NCBI RefSeq assembly: GCF_015832195.1
Contig: NC_052021.1
Location: forward strand, 1,736,001-1,800,000
DNA from: Motacilla alba alba
Lineage: Eukaryota; Chordata; Aves; Passeriformes; Motacillidae
Direction of reading: 5' to 3'
DNA: 64,000 nucleotides
Positions 47,701 to 57,300 of the stretch are shown here, piece after piece. A model generated the notes under the pieces. That model made no database searches, was not told the origin of the DNA, and saw only the letters and a list, made by a program, of their open reading frames with translations. The position numbers and the translations under genes were made by a program. How positions within the stretch are numbered: position 1 is the stretch's first letter; each line of letters starts with the position of its first letter.

Positions 47701-50700
47701 CCAAAAAAAACTAGAGAGGCCAAAGCTGAGCACATCGTCATTAATCATTTTTGTCAGTTTGTTTCATCTTGTCAGTCATCTCCCAGATTACCTGAAGTGC
47801 CTTCCACAAGCAGCGCCGGCAGTTTTGTGTGCGTCTGCCCATCACATTGCCTGGCTGGCTGAGAATGCTGTCTCTAGGTTTGGCACAGGCTTTTGGAGAA
47901 GGAAGGGCTTTCTTCAAGGAAGACATAAGCCTTGCAAAACATTCCAGACCTCACTATACCGTAATGCACTGCTGCCTGCTTTTTGGTGATGGGTTTTGCT
48001 GTTGAAGGAGGTACTGGGGTAGGGATGTTGAGGGTCCTTTGTGCAGTGACTGATCCCAGGCTGGAGAGCAGTGCTTCAGTCACGTTTTAGCATCGGTTCA
48101 GCTGCCTGCAGGGAGGGCTGCATGCTGGCAGAGGACGGCTCCCTGGGTGCCTCTGCAGGGGTATGGATTAGCACGGCAGCTCTGCAGGCTAACATATGTT
48201 TCCCTGAGCCACAGGGAAGCTGAGAGACAGCTGACAGCTCTTCCTTGCACCTTCTCACAGGACTGTGGAGCAAGAACCTTTTGTTACCCATGTCCTTCAG
48301 TCTTGCATTCAAACAGTGTGTGCACATGTAGAAGAAAACTTGTAGCTGGTCTGTTCACAGCCAAAGCTAAATAACATTTAAGTCCCTCCTATCCTGCTCA
48401 AGAAGAAGTTAGCCTGTCCTAAATGTGTATATGTTGAAGAGTTTAATGATCTTACCAGAGACTTGAGCAGTGTGTTTCTCCAGCCTTTGCTTAGATAATT
48501 ATTTTAAGCAGATTTTTTTTTTTAATTTTACAAAGGGTCAGATCTAAATTAAATATCAGAAGTCTAGTGTTTTCTTGGCAGAAGCCATGCTGAGAAAACA
48601 CCTCTTCTGGTTTTTTTTTTCTGTGCAGGTTCTAGTTCTTTGTCCAACAAGAGAGCTGGCAAATCAGGTTGCCAAAGATTTCAAGGATATCACAAGGAAG
48701 CTGACAGTAGGTTGTTTTTATGGAGGAACTCCCTATAATGGACAAAGTAAGTGACTCTTAGGACTAATCATTTAAATATTGATTGACTGCCGTATTTAAG
48801 GGGTGCAGTTGGGTCTTCCCAGACACACACTTAAAACTCAAGAGCTGGAGACTTTTCATGGGAAATTCAGCAGTTCAGAGTGTATCTTCTGATGGGAATA
48901 AATATCTGTGGTTCTCAGTTATGTTCTTGGTGTTACCTGTCTGCTCATGTACCTTTAATTAAATTGAAACAGAGTGTGCTGTATGTATAACCTGTATCTG
49001 GGTTTAGCTTCTTGTAAACCCATTTTAATTAAAAAAGTACAGGTGTGACTGGGTATGTGTTTTTTTTCATGTGATAAGGGATATGTAGAAGATTTGTAAA
49101 GTGGAGAAGAAGTTGTTTTGACAGCATAATTTAGGGTCTTGGTGATTGTACACAAGGAATGAGAGTGAGCTCTTTTATTATGATACATCTTGAGACATTA
49201 GGGATGACTTTTTTCCACTACAGAACCTCAGGAAGGAGTTGATTTCAGTAATTTGGATAGTTTAATAATTTTTTAAAAAAAATCTCCAGTTAAAATAGAT
49301 AATTTGGGAAGAGCTGACTATTTCTAAAGAATATTTCTAAAGAATATTTCTAAAGAATATTAAAAGAAATCCACCCTTGCTACTTTAAAGCACAGGGAGA
49401 GGGAAGGGTGGTAAATCCTTTTTTTGTTTTCTTCCTTCAGGAAGAGCAGGAGATTTTCTACCTTACATTTTTTTTCCAGATTTTCTCTTGCAGTTCATCA
49501 TTTGTTCTCACTTTTGTAAGGAGAGTGCTTATGAATGGTGTAGGAACCTGTTTTGTTATTGCCAGGGGTTGCTGCTGCAGAGAGTGCTCCCCAGTTCAAC
49601 TGCTAACTCCTGTCTTCCCTGTTTCCCAGTTGACCTCATGAGAAGTGGCATTGACATTTTGGTTGGGACACCCGGGCGGATCAAAGACCACCTGCAGAAT
49701 GGCAAGCTGGACCTCACCAAGGTCAAACACGTTGTGCTTGATGAAGTTGACCAGATGCTGGACATGGGATTTGCTGAGCAAGTGGAAGACATTTTACGAG
49801 TTGCATACAAGAAGGGTAATCTCAATATTGAAACAAATAGTAAGAAATATTAGTAATGATTTAGTCGGTGAAAATTCAGGTATGAGGTGATTTTGTTTAG
49901 AAATGACTGAATATTATTTGTGTTGTGAATATGTGGGAATCATTCACAGAACCTGTGCAGAGCTTGAATACCCAGGGGTCTGTAAACAAATGTCTTTGGC
50001 ACCTATCTTTAAGTTGTGCTTGGACTTCTTCAAATTAAAAGGAATTAGCTTTTTACCCTTTTCACTGCTTGAAAACAGACTGGAGTAACTTTATGATAAT
50101 CTTGAAATTATTTAAGACTTTCTGGAATATTTTTTACTCCAGATGTTGGTAATGCATAAATTTAAATATCTCAATTGCCTTCTTTATGTTAGGTACTGAT
50201 ACTTATCCTCATTTTTAATCATCACCCATATAAATCAACTTGTGTACATCTGTTAGGTGAAATGTATGAGGTTTGTGAAGCATTGTTCTGTTTTCTTGTA
50301 AAGATTCTGAAGACAATCCCCAGACACTGCTGTTTTCTGCCACTTGCCCACACTGGGTGTATGATGTGGCTAAGAAATACATGAAGTCTAGATATGAACA
50401 GATTGACCTTATTGGGAAAAGAACTCAGAAGGCTGCTACAACAGTAGAAGTGAGTAATCTCATGTGAAACATTTTCAGGCTTTTTCCCATTTCTTCTATG
50501 TTACAAAAGGTCACCTCTTCCTAAGGTGCATTATCACAGTGACGTTGGAAGTTGTTTTGAGAATTTTTTCCAAGCATAAGGCTTGTTACAGCTGGTCAAG
50601 TTGTTTTGGGGTTTAGGATTTGTCTTCTCGCATCACAGGTAGAGAGAAGATTTTCTTGCCAGTTTTGTGGATTTTCAGAGAAAAGCAGTACCTGAATTCA

Positions 50701-53700
50701 TCCAAGTTGTAAGCAAAAGGCACACATTACCATCAGCCTGCTGCTTTTAAGTTTTCATGGACATCCCAGCTGGCTTCTGGTATTCTGTATACAAGATACT
50801 TTTTTTCAGACTTCCTGTAGTATCTCACCCCTGCAGCCCTTTGCTTGCTGAGCAGTAAATACCCTCGCAAGGAATTGATACATATATGCTGGAGGCCTGA
50901 TTTTCTCTTGCTGCAATTATTTTGCTGAACATTAGACTAATTGTGGTGGGCATAAATAAGAGCCTTATGGATTTTGGATGTTCCAGGATTGTGAGTTAGG
51001 ACATTTTCCCCATCAGGGAACTGTATAACTCTTTACTATTTCTGTATTTAACAGCTCCAAATGTATTTTAAAAGAATCTTAACTTTTCAGAAGCTTATCA
51101 CTGGAATTTCTTTCCGTAGCATTTGGCAATAGAGTGTCACTGGTCTCAGAGAGCTGCAGTTATTGGAGATGTCATTCAGGTCTACAGTGGCAGCCATGGG
51201 AGGACCATTGTCTTCTGTGAGACTAAAAAGGAGGCAAATGAACTGGCTCTGAATGCTTCAATCAAACAGGTATTTTAGCATGCGTATTAAGTAACAAAAC
51301 CTGTCAGAGATGTATCAACCTCACGTTGATACCAGACCTATGCTGAGTAAGATTTAAAGAGAGAGTTTCTAAGTGCGTAGGGCAGGCTTTTGTGTGTGGT
51401 CAGACAGGATTTCACTTGTGGATACGAAACAAAAATTTTAGGTAACTATTTTGACACAGCCAAGCGTTGCATAGATGGCGTGGATGGCATTAGGGCAGGG
51501 TTTTCATGTGTCACAGTAATTTGACGTGAGCTGAGACACACATTGGAGTTCTGTTTTCCTGCCATTGTTAAAGGCCTTTGAGGTATAGGAATAAGAATTA
51601 CTAATTACATATTGTGAGACACCTAAAATATAAACTCAGGTTAATTCAGTTCTTCTTCTTTATCTTGCCACTCAGTACCCATCAAATACCAAGATTCTGT
51701 ACCCAAAGCTGACTATAGAATGGGGCTCTGTCTTGGATTTTGGTATGGTTCTAAAATAATACTGTTTTTCAGGATTGCCAGTCGTTGCATGGTGACATTC
51801 CTCAGAAGCAGAGAGAGATCACACTGAAGGGTTTTAGAAACGGCTCATTTAAAGTTCTGGTTGCAACCAATGTAGCTGCCCGTGGTTTAGATATCCCAGA
51901 AGTTGACCTGGTTGTACAAAGCTCACCCCCAAAGGTAGGAGACTGTTATGCTGGATGTCATGTAATAATCTGTAGTCTTGTTTTCAACTGGTGTATGCTA
52001 TCAGCTGATGGTATTGACCACACAGAGTTCATCAGCTTTGTGCTTAAGGGAGAGAAACATCCAGATCTGTAGAAATGGTTTCTTAGAGGATTTTTTGGGA
52101 GTGTGTCAGTCCCTAGTGTGTTTAAAGATTATTTTCTTAAAATGCCTTCTTACGAGGCTGTTCAGAGCCTTTCCTTGGAAGCTGGGTGCGGTGATTGCAA
52201 GGCTGGGAGAGGTGAGAGGAATGATTCTCCTGAATGTGAGGTGTGGACCACGACCGTGAGAACATTGGCTGAAATTAAACAGTGTAATATTTCAGTGAAT
52301 AAGCTATTAATGCTGCAGTAATCACGCTCCTGTGGATGTGCAGGAGGGGAATGGGATTGTTGTAGAGGTACACACACTCCAAATGTGTGGTGATGCTTAA
52401 AGAAAAGTTGATTCATGCTCGTGGCTTGCTTTTCAAGCCATGATTTCTAGATAATTATGGGAAAGCATATTTGGTCGGTATTAGTGAAACAGTGTTTTCT
52501 GATTTAATTCTGTGATGCACTTGACCGTAATGGCTTCTACAAGTGCTGTGGATGCAATGAATTGATGAAATGACAAAGAATTAAGTGACTGATAGGCGCT
52601 CTGTTTCTGCAGGATGTGGAGTCCTACATCCATCGCTCTGGGCGCACGGGCCGAGCGGGCCGGACTGGGATCTGCATCTGTTTTTACCAGCGAAAGGAGG
52701 AATACCAGCTGAGACACGTGGAACAAAAAGCGGTACAGTACACTTGCCTTCCCATTGCAAGACTCTCCTTTGTTCAACTGCAGAATGCAGTTTGTGAAGC
52801 GCCCAGAGGAGGTTCGGGTCCCTTGAAGAGGGTGGCTGCAGTGTCACTTAACATGAGGCAGGGAGAGCGCTGCAGATTCTAATGCCCACTGCTTTTCAGC
52901 AAAGGCCAGTAAGGTTGTCCTTGTGGAAATGAGAAAAAACTCGCATTATTTCTGTGTGGTGTTCACGCTGGTTGTCATCTGATCAGTGATGTGCATATGT
53001 GTAGCTTTCCTGAGAACTGTTACTTGCATTTTTTTGCACTTTGTGCAGTGTTCCATATGCTAGTTTCCTCAACAGTTAAGTATGTGTTTGTGATGAGATG
53101 GTTTATTCCTGGCACATAAAGCAGTGTAACATTTAGACTAAGGCTCCATAGTTTGTACTTAAATACAAATCTATTAGACTAAAAGTAGTAATTTAGAATT
53201 CGTAGGACTCTGTTTTCCCCAGAAATGTACCAAAATGGTTTCTGTTTTCAGTCTAAGGTCACTGAATCATTTAAACTGATGTGGTACATAAAAGCCTTCT
53301 AAGTGTTACCCATTTTCCTGTAAGCTTAACCTTACAATTTTCACTAGGAAAAATTGGAAATTAAAAGGTGAAAATAAGAAGAACAATTACAGACTTAAAT
53401 GCTAGTTGTGTTGGAGTTCAGTACTGCTTCTTTAGAACTGAATTATTTATGGTCTGCAATTTTTATTTGTCTTTTGCCTTTTAAATTTCAGGGCATTACA
53501 TTCAAGCGCGTTGGTGTTCCTACCGCAACGGACATAATAAAGGCTTCCAGCAAAGATGCCATGAGGTGTGTTTGGGGACTCAAGCTCTGTTGTACCTTCC
53601 TGCCTTCCTAGTTCAGAAGGGCTGTTTGAATTATTCTCTACTGTCTCTTTGAACTTTCTGAGCACTGTTGAAATCTTGGACTACTGTGATTTTTTTTTTT

Positions 53701-55511
53701 TTTTTCTATTCCAGAGCCTGCTGGTGTATAAATTGTTCATATTTTTTCGCTTTAACTCCTTAGGTGCCTGGATTCTGTTCCTCAGACTGCTATTGAGTAT
53801 TTCAGAGAATCTGCTCAGTTGCTAATAAAAGAAAAGGGACCAGTTAATGCTCTGGCTGCAGCTCTGGCCCATATTTCGGGTGCTACTTCCATTGAACAGC
53901 GCTCACTGCTGAACTCGGATGTGGTAAGGAAGGGGCTGTGCCTTAATGCTCGTCTTGAAACGGGAAAGAAACAGCACACCTCTGTGTTGTGTGAATAGAG
54001 AACTATTTATCTCCTGACCATTTTGTTTAAGAACTATACTTTAAGCCACTAGGAACTACTGATTTTGTTAAAAGCAACGCTATAGTGGCTGTAAAGATAC
54101 TTAATGCCCTGTAACACTACCTACTTGAAGATTTAATTACTAAACTTAAATTGGCAGCTTTCTCCTGTCTGATACATGTGCTGAAGCTTATTCCTCTGCC
54201 TGAGTGGAACATGCCCCATTTCTTTTTAGGGATTTGTTACAATGATACTACGCTGTTCCGAGGAAATAAGCAACATGAGCTATGCCTGGCGAAGGCTGCG
54301 GGAAGTGTTGGGTGATGATGTTGATCGGAAGGTGAACAGGATGTGTTTCCTCAAGGGAAAAATGGTAAGTTTCTGTTTGGTTTCTTTGATCCTGGGCTAT
54401 TCTGATTGCAGCCTTTTCTTAGCAATTGTCAGGGGAGCTATTTGGTCTTTTTCTCTATTCCAGGCACTGTTGATGATTGGCCTCAATCTGTTTTTTTTAG
54501 TGCTTAGGGCTCTGCTGGCATGCTCAGGAGGTGGGATAATGCATGGCTATGGGGACAGCAAAACAGCTAAAAGCTCTGAAGTGTGTTAACTCTGCCTTAA
54601 TGACAAAACAGAAAAGCAGTTCTTAGGACAGTCAGTTCTAAAAGTGCCTGCCTGTCAGGTGTAGAATTGTGGGCTCTGTTGTTTTTAGTTGCAGTCACTT
54701 AAAACACTTACCTTGTATGCATTAAAATTATTCCTTCTTTTTAGGGTGTGTGCTTTGACGTTCCTGTGGCAGACCAAAAAGAAATAGAGGTACGTTCACT
54801 GCAAATGCTGGGCACAGCAGGCTGAAGGTGAAGCTGGCTGGACTGGGTTAGACTGCAAACATTATGCAGCCTTTATCCTGCCTTTCCTAGTGGCAAGAGG
54901 GATTGCTCGGAAGGAATTGAAGAACAGAACAAGCTCAGAGTGTTTCTTTTCTAAGGCATTCCCCTGTGACCAAAAGTCTGTAACTTGGAAATTTCGCACT
55001 GAGAAAAGTGTTGCTGGATTCATCTTTCTAGGCAGCAAGTTTTATTCCCCTTTTCTGTATTCCCTGCCTCCGGTTTTCACCCAGAATTCTCTCCACAGTA
55101 AAGTGAATTCAGGTTTTTGCTTGGTAGCCATTAATATAACCATGCAAAATTTATTGATCCCTTCAGTTACAAGCTTGAACCCCATATATCAGCTCACAGT
55201 TTCACCTTTTCATTTGAGCAGATTTAATAATTATGACATACCCTGTATTTGTATTCCTAGAATTTAACTTGCTGTGTCTGACTTCATAGGCAAGGTGGGA
55301 AGATTCAAAACACTGGCGTTTGTGTGTGGCCACTGAATTACCAGAGTTGGTGGAGTCCATACGAGGAGGAGGAGGAGGAGGAGGAGGCAGTGGTGGAGGG
55401 AATGGCCGAAGCTTCTCAAGCTCCAGGAACGGTCGGCGTGGTGGCTCTGGTAGAAACAGGTTCAGGAGCAGAGGCCAGAAACGAAGTTTCAGCAGAGCGT
55501 TTGAACATTAA
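44648..55511 (+). CDS. DDX21/DDX50: DDX21/DDX50-type nucleolar RNA helicase, gene 1 (complete, 15 exons)
   Basis: DEAD-box RNA helicase of the Gu/RNA helicase II family; acts in the nucleolus on pre-rRNA processing and Pol I/II transcription, unwinding RNA with ATP. Joining 15 exons gives 718 residues, in phase throughout. N-terminal Ser/Lys-rich tail (1-128); helicase core with motif I ARTGTGKT (181-188), Ia PTRELA (219-224), Ib TPGR (266-269), II DEVD (290-293), III SAT (326-328), V ARGLD (449-453), [10 protein letters not shown] (474-481); GUCT domain (about 508-645); Gly/Arg/Ser tail ending [10 protein letters not shown]. The start MPEATRC follows the family pattern of an initial Met-Pro. 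Its position next to STOX1 is that of DDX50, but the GUCT domain and C-terminus look like DDX21 ([21 protein letters not shown]). It lacks the long FRGQR repeats of mammalian DDX21. Confidence 0.95.
45257..45526 (+). CDS. DDX21/DDX50: Helicase gene 1 exon 2
   Basis: Encodes [28 protein letters not shown] and a Ser/Glu-rich end. It corresponds to the basic N-terminal repeats of DDX21, of which only one PKPKK unit remains. Phase 0 at both ends. Confidence 0.93.
45863..45943 (+). mobile_element. CR1 LINE 3' fragment
   Basis: GGGGTTGTCCTGTACAGAGC then TGATCCTTGTGGGTCCCTTC and ATATTCTACGATTCT, the characteristic CR1 3' end. It is a truncated copy in helicase gene 1 intron 2; its 5' limit is uncertain. 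Confidence 0.8.
46216..46291 (+). CDS. DDX21/DDX50: Helicase gene 1 exon 3
   Basis: Encodes [20 protein letters not shown], the segment just before the Q motif, which is strongly conserved in DDX21 and DDX50. Confidence 0.95.
46956..47134 (+). CDS. DDX21/DDX50: Helicase gene 1 exon 4, Q motif and motif I
   Basis: Encodes [20 protein letters not shown] and the Walker A motif ARTGTGKT. Ends RRGRPPK in phase 0. Confidence 0.97.
48629..48746 (+). CDS. DDX21/DDX50: Helicase gene 1 exon 5, motif Ia
   Basis: Encodes [20 protein letters not shown] then [18 protein letters not shown]. Donor GTAAGT follows CAA A. Confidence 0.96.
49322..49360 (+). repeat. 13-bp tandem repeat, 3 copies
   Basis: TTCTAAAGAATAT occurs three times without change in helicase gene 1 intron 5. 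Confidence 0.9.
49630..49815 (+). CDS. DDX21/DDX50: Helicase gene 1 exon 6, motifs Ib and II
   Basis: Encodes [20 protein letters not shown] and [14 protein letters not shown]. The DEVD variant of the DEAD box is standard for this subfamily. Confidence 0.97.
50304..50449 (+). CDS. DDX21/DDX50: Helicase gene 1 exon 7, motif III
   Basis: Encodes [20 protein letters not shown] through [16 protein letters not shown]. Confidence 0.97.
51120..51269 (+). CDS. DDX21/DDX50: Helicase gene 1 exon 8
   Basis: Encodes [20 protein letters not shown] and [20 protein letters not shown], the start of the second RecA lobe. Confidence 0.96.
51773..51934 (+). CDS. DDX21/DDX50: Helicase gene 1 exon 9, motif V
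   Basis: Encodes [20 protein letters not shown] and [17 protein letters not shown]. The phrase GDIPQKQRE is the DDX21 form; DDX50 reads GDIAQSQRE as I recall it. Confidence 0.97.
52613..52732 (+). CDS. DDX21/DDX50: Helicase gene 1 exon 10, motif VI
   Basis: Encodes [20 protein letters not shown] and [15 protein letters not shown], phase 0 at both ends. Confidence 0.97.
53492..53565 (+). CDS. DDX21/DDX50: Helicase gene 1 exon 11, start of GUCT
   Basis: Encodes [20 protein letters not shown] then KDAM; DDX21-like (human [15 protein letters not shown]). Confidence 0.95.
53764..53923 (+). CDS. DDX21/DDX50: Helicase gene 1 exon 12, GUCT
   Basis: Encodes [20 protein letters not shown] and [20 protein letters not shown], the core of the GUCT fold. 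Confidence 0.96.
54230..54364 (+). CDS. DDX21/DDX50: Helicase gene 1 exon 13, GUCT
   Basis: Encodes [20 protein letters not shown] through RMCFLKGKM. Confidence 0.96.
54745..54789 (+). CDS. DDX21/DDX50: Helicase gene 1 exon 14 (45 nt)
   Basis: Encodes [15 protein letters not shown], the last GUCT strand and helix. Confidence 0.95.
55290..55511 (+). CDS. DDX21/DDX50: Helicase gene 1 exon 15, Gly/Arg-rich tail
   Basis: Encodes [20 protein letters not shown], then eight Gly from seven GGA codons plus GGC (55365-55388), and an RG/SR-rich tail ending [12 protein letters not shown] and TAA. The end resembles human DDX21 GQKRSFSKAFGQ. Confidence 0.95.
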   Translation, partial: ARWEDSKHWRLCVATELPELVESIRGGGGGGGGSGGGNGRSFSSSRNGRRGGSGRNRFRSRGQKRSFSRAFEH

Positions 55512-55858
55512 CTTCAACAATCCAGAAGTGAGAAAAAAAATGGGACTGAAGTATTTTATATTACATTACACTAGGCTGTTTCTGTGTGTTTGTACCATTG
55601 GGGAAAATACTTCATTAAGATATTATTTTTTGTCAGTACTACTTTGCTCATAAACAAGGTTCTGTTCATTAAAAAAAGAAGTACAAAGAGAAAAACCCCA
55701 AAAAACCTGCAAGAAAAAAAAATAACTGTTTCTTTTGTTTCTCATATTGCTCCTTGAGTCTTTCCATAATATGTCTGTTGCGTTCAAAACTGTAGCCTGG
55801 TTCACTGTATAATACATAGATCTGAATTGCTGCTCAAACCTGTACATTTTCTGATAAA

Positions 55859-55864
55859 ATTAAA
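55859..55864 (+). other. Probable poly(A) signal ATTAAA, helicase gene 1
   Basis: A common variant signal 348 bases after the stop. An earlier ATTAAA near 55,667 is an alternative. Confidence 0.45.
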
Positions 55865-55889
55865 TATTATTTTACAACTTCATATTTTG

Positions 55890-56370
55890 TTGTCACATAT
55901 TTGAAGCAGTATTTTGCAGGTGGAGACGTGGGAAGATGCCAGATTGGGGAGCGTGGCAGCAGGAGTGCTTGAAAGAAAAAGAAATCAGTTTGGGGTTTTT
56001 TTTGTGGATTTGTAATGAAACTCTTTTTTCCCTAAAACATAGTACTTTTTAGTTTCTGTCCCAAATTGGCACTCCTTATAAAATGGGGGTAGGAAAGGCA
56101 GTTTCCAAAGCAAGTGGGGAAGTCCCCTGAGGAGGAACCCTGAGGAGCAAGAACTGTGAGGAGACCCATAACCCCTTGAGGGTGTTGCAAAATGTGGAAT
56201 ACGTCAAGATTATCACATGGGTAAGGATGTTCTTCAATACAAGAGCTTTGTATGTTTTCAAGCCTGATCAGTGGAAGGGATAGCAGCAGCCCTTACTCAA
56301 GGACAGCTTGGAGCTAACAAGCTTTAAGGATAAACTGAATCAGTGTGTTGATGTGTATCTATGTATATAT
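55890..56370. other. Spacer between the two helicase genes
   Basis: Short intergenic stretch after gene 1 transcription ends. No coding or repeat feature recognised before the LTR-like segment. Confidence 0.5.
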
Positions 56371-56686
56371 TGTTGGGTTGGCAAAATACTCAAGGTCCAC
56401 GTATCCTATGGGTGAACCATGTTTTAGTATTGTAACTAAAAATCAGGGCTAGGGGTCAGAAAGGCGCCTACCTCGGGGGTCAAGTCCCTTTTCCCGAGCA
56501 CGTGGAGACGTTATCTGGGATTACCTATCCCGTATGCAATGTACTAACCAATCCCTGTGGCGGGGCTGTGCTGATTTAATGTGTATGAATGATGGTGGCG
56601 GTGCAACGCCACCGAGCCCCCGGCCTTGCGCAGCTCCCAAATCATCAGGGTCTCTCTAGAGCGTGTCGTTATCGGCTTGTCGCACA
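56371..56686 (+). mobile_element. Possible solo LTR of an endogenous retrovirus
   Basis: A segment beginning TGTTGGGTTGGC and ending TCGCACA, with a CCAAT box (56548-56552), a TTTAA element about 20 bases later and a U5-like end (GGTCTCTCTAGAGCG, TTATCGG). This layout fits a retroviral LTR. I see no target-site duplication at the proposed ends and no poly(A) signal, so identification is tentative. It directly adjoins the CpG island of helicase gene 2. Confidence 0.35.
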
Positions 56687-57300
56687 GCGGGGAACGCGTG
56701 CCCCGCGAGGAGCGCTCCGTGAGGGGGCTCCCGGTGGCGGGGGAGCTGCCGGAAGGCGCGGGGGCGGCGCGGCGGAAGGGGCGGCGCGGGCGCGGCGGCC
56801 GCATGGGGGCCGTGTGGGGTCGGGCGGCGCGCCTGGGGCTCCCCGCGGCGCGGGCGGCGGCGCTGCCGGCGAGCGGCGGCGGGCGGCGGCTGGGCTGGCT
56901 GTGCGGCGCCGGGGCGGCCCCGCTGCTGCCGCCGGTGGCGGCGCTGCCCCGCGGGCCGGCCCGCCCGCCTCACTTCCTGCGCGCCGGGGCGGGGCGCGCG
57001 TCCTGGAGCCGCCGCGCCGAGAGCGGCCCCGCGACTGGCAGCGGTAGCGGCGCCGCCGCCGCGCACCTGCCCGGGGAGCAGCCGGCAGCCATGCCCGCCG
57101 CCGAGCCCGAGCACAGCCCCGCCGAGCCCCAGGCGCCGGCCGCCGCCGAGTCGCTGCGGCGCGGCCGCCGGAGGAAGGTCAAGGTGGGAGCGCCACGTGC
57201 GGCCGCGGGTGCGGCCATTTTGAACGGGCTCGGGGGGCTTGAAGCGGCTGGGGCGGGCGGCGGGGAGGAAGGGGCTCCCTCCGTGTGACCGCGGCTTTCC
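56600..57300 (+). promoter_or_regulatory. CpG island of helicase gene 2
   Basis: Dense CpG and GC content spanning the region before the ATG, exon 1 and the start of intron 1. A YY1-like GCCATTTTG lies near 57,212. The transcription start is not resolved. Confidence 0.7.
57091..57183 (+). CDS. DDX21/DDX50: Helicase gene 2 exon 1
   Basis: Encodes [20 protein letters not shown] to GRRRKVK. A donor at GTGGGA is assumed; GTCAAG six bases earlier would remove Val-Lys. Confidence 0.8.

Noticed and set aside
56626..57090. In-frame upstream extension of helicase gene 2 by 155 codons
   Set aside because: Open only because of CpG-island composition. It overlaps the LTR-like segment and has no similarity to DDX21/DDX50 N-termini, which start Met-Pro.
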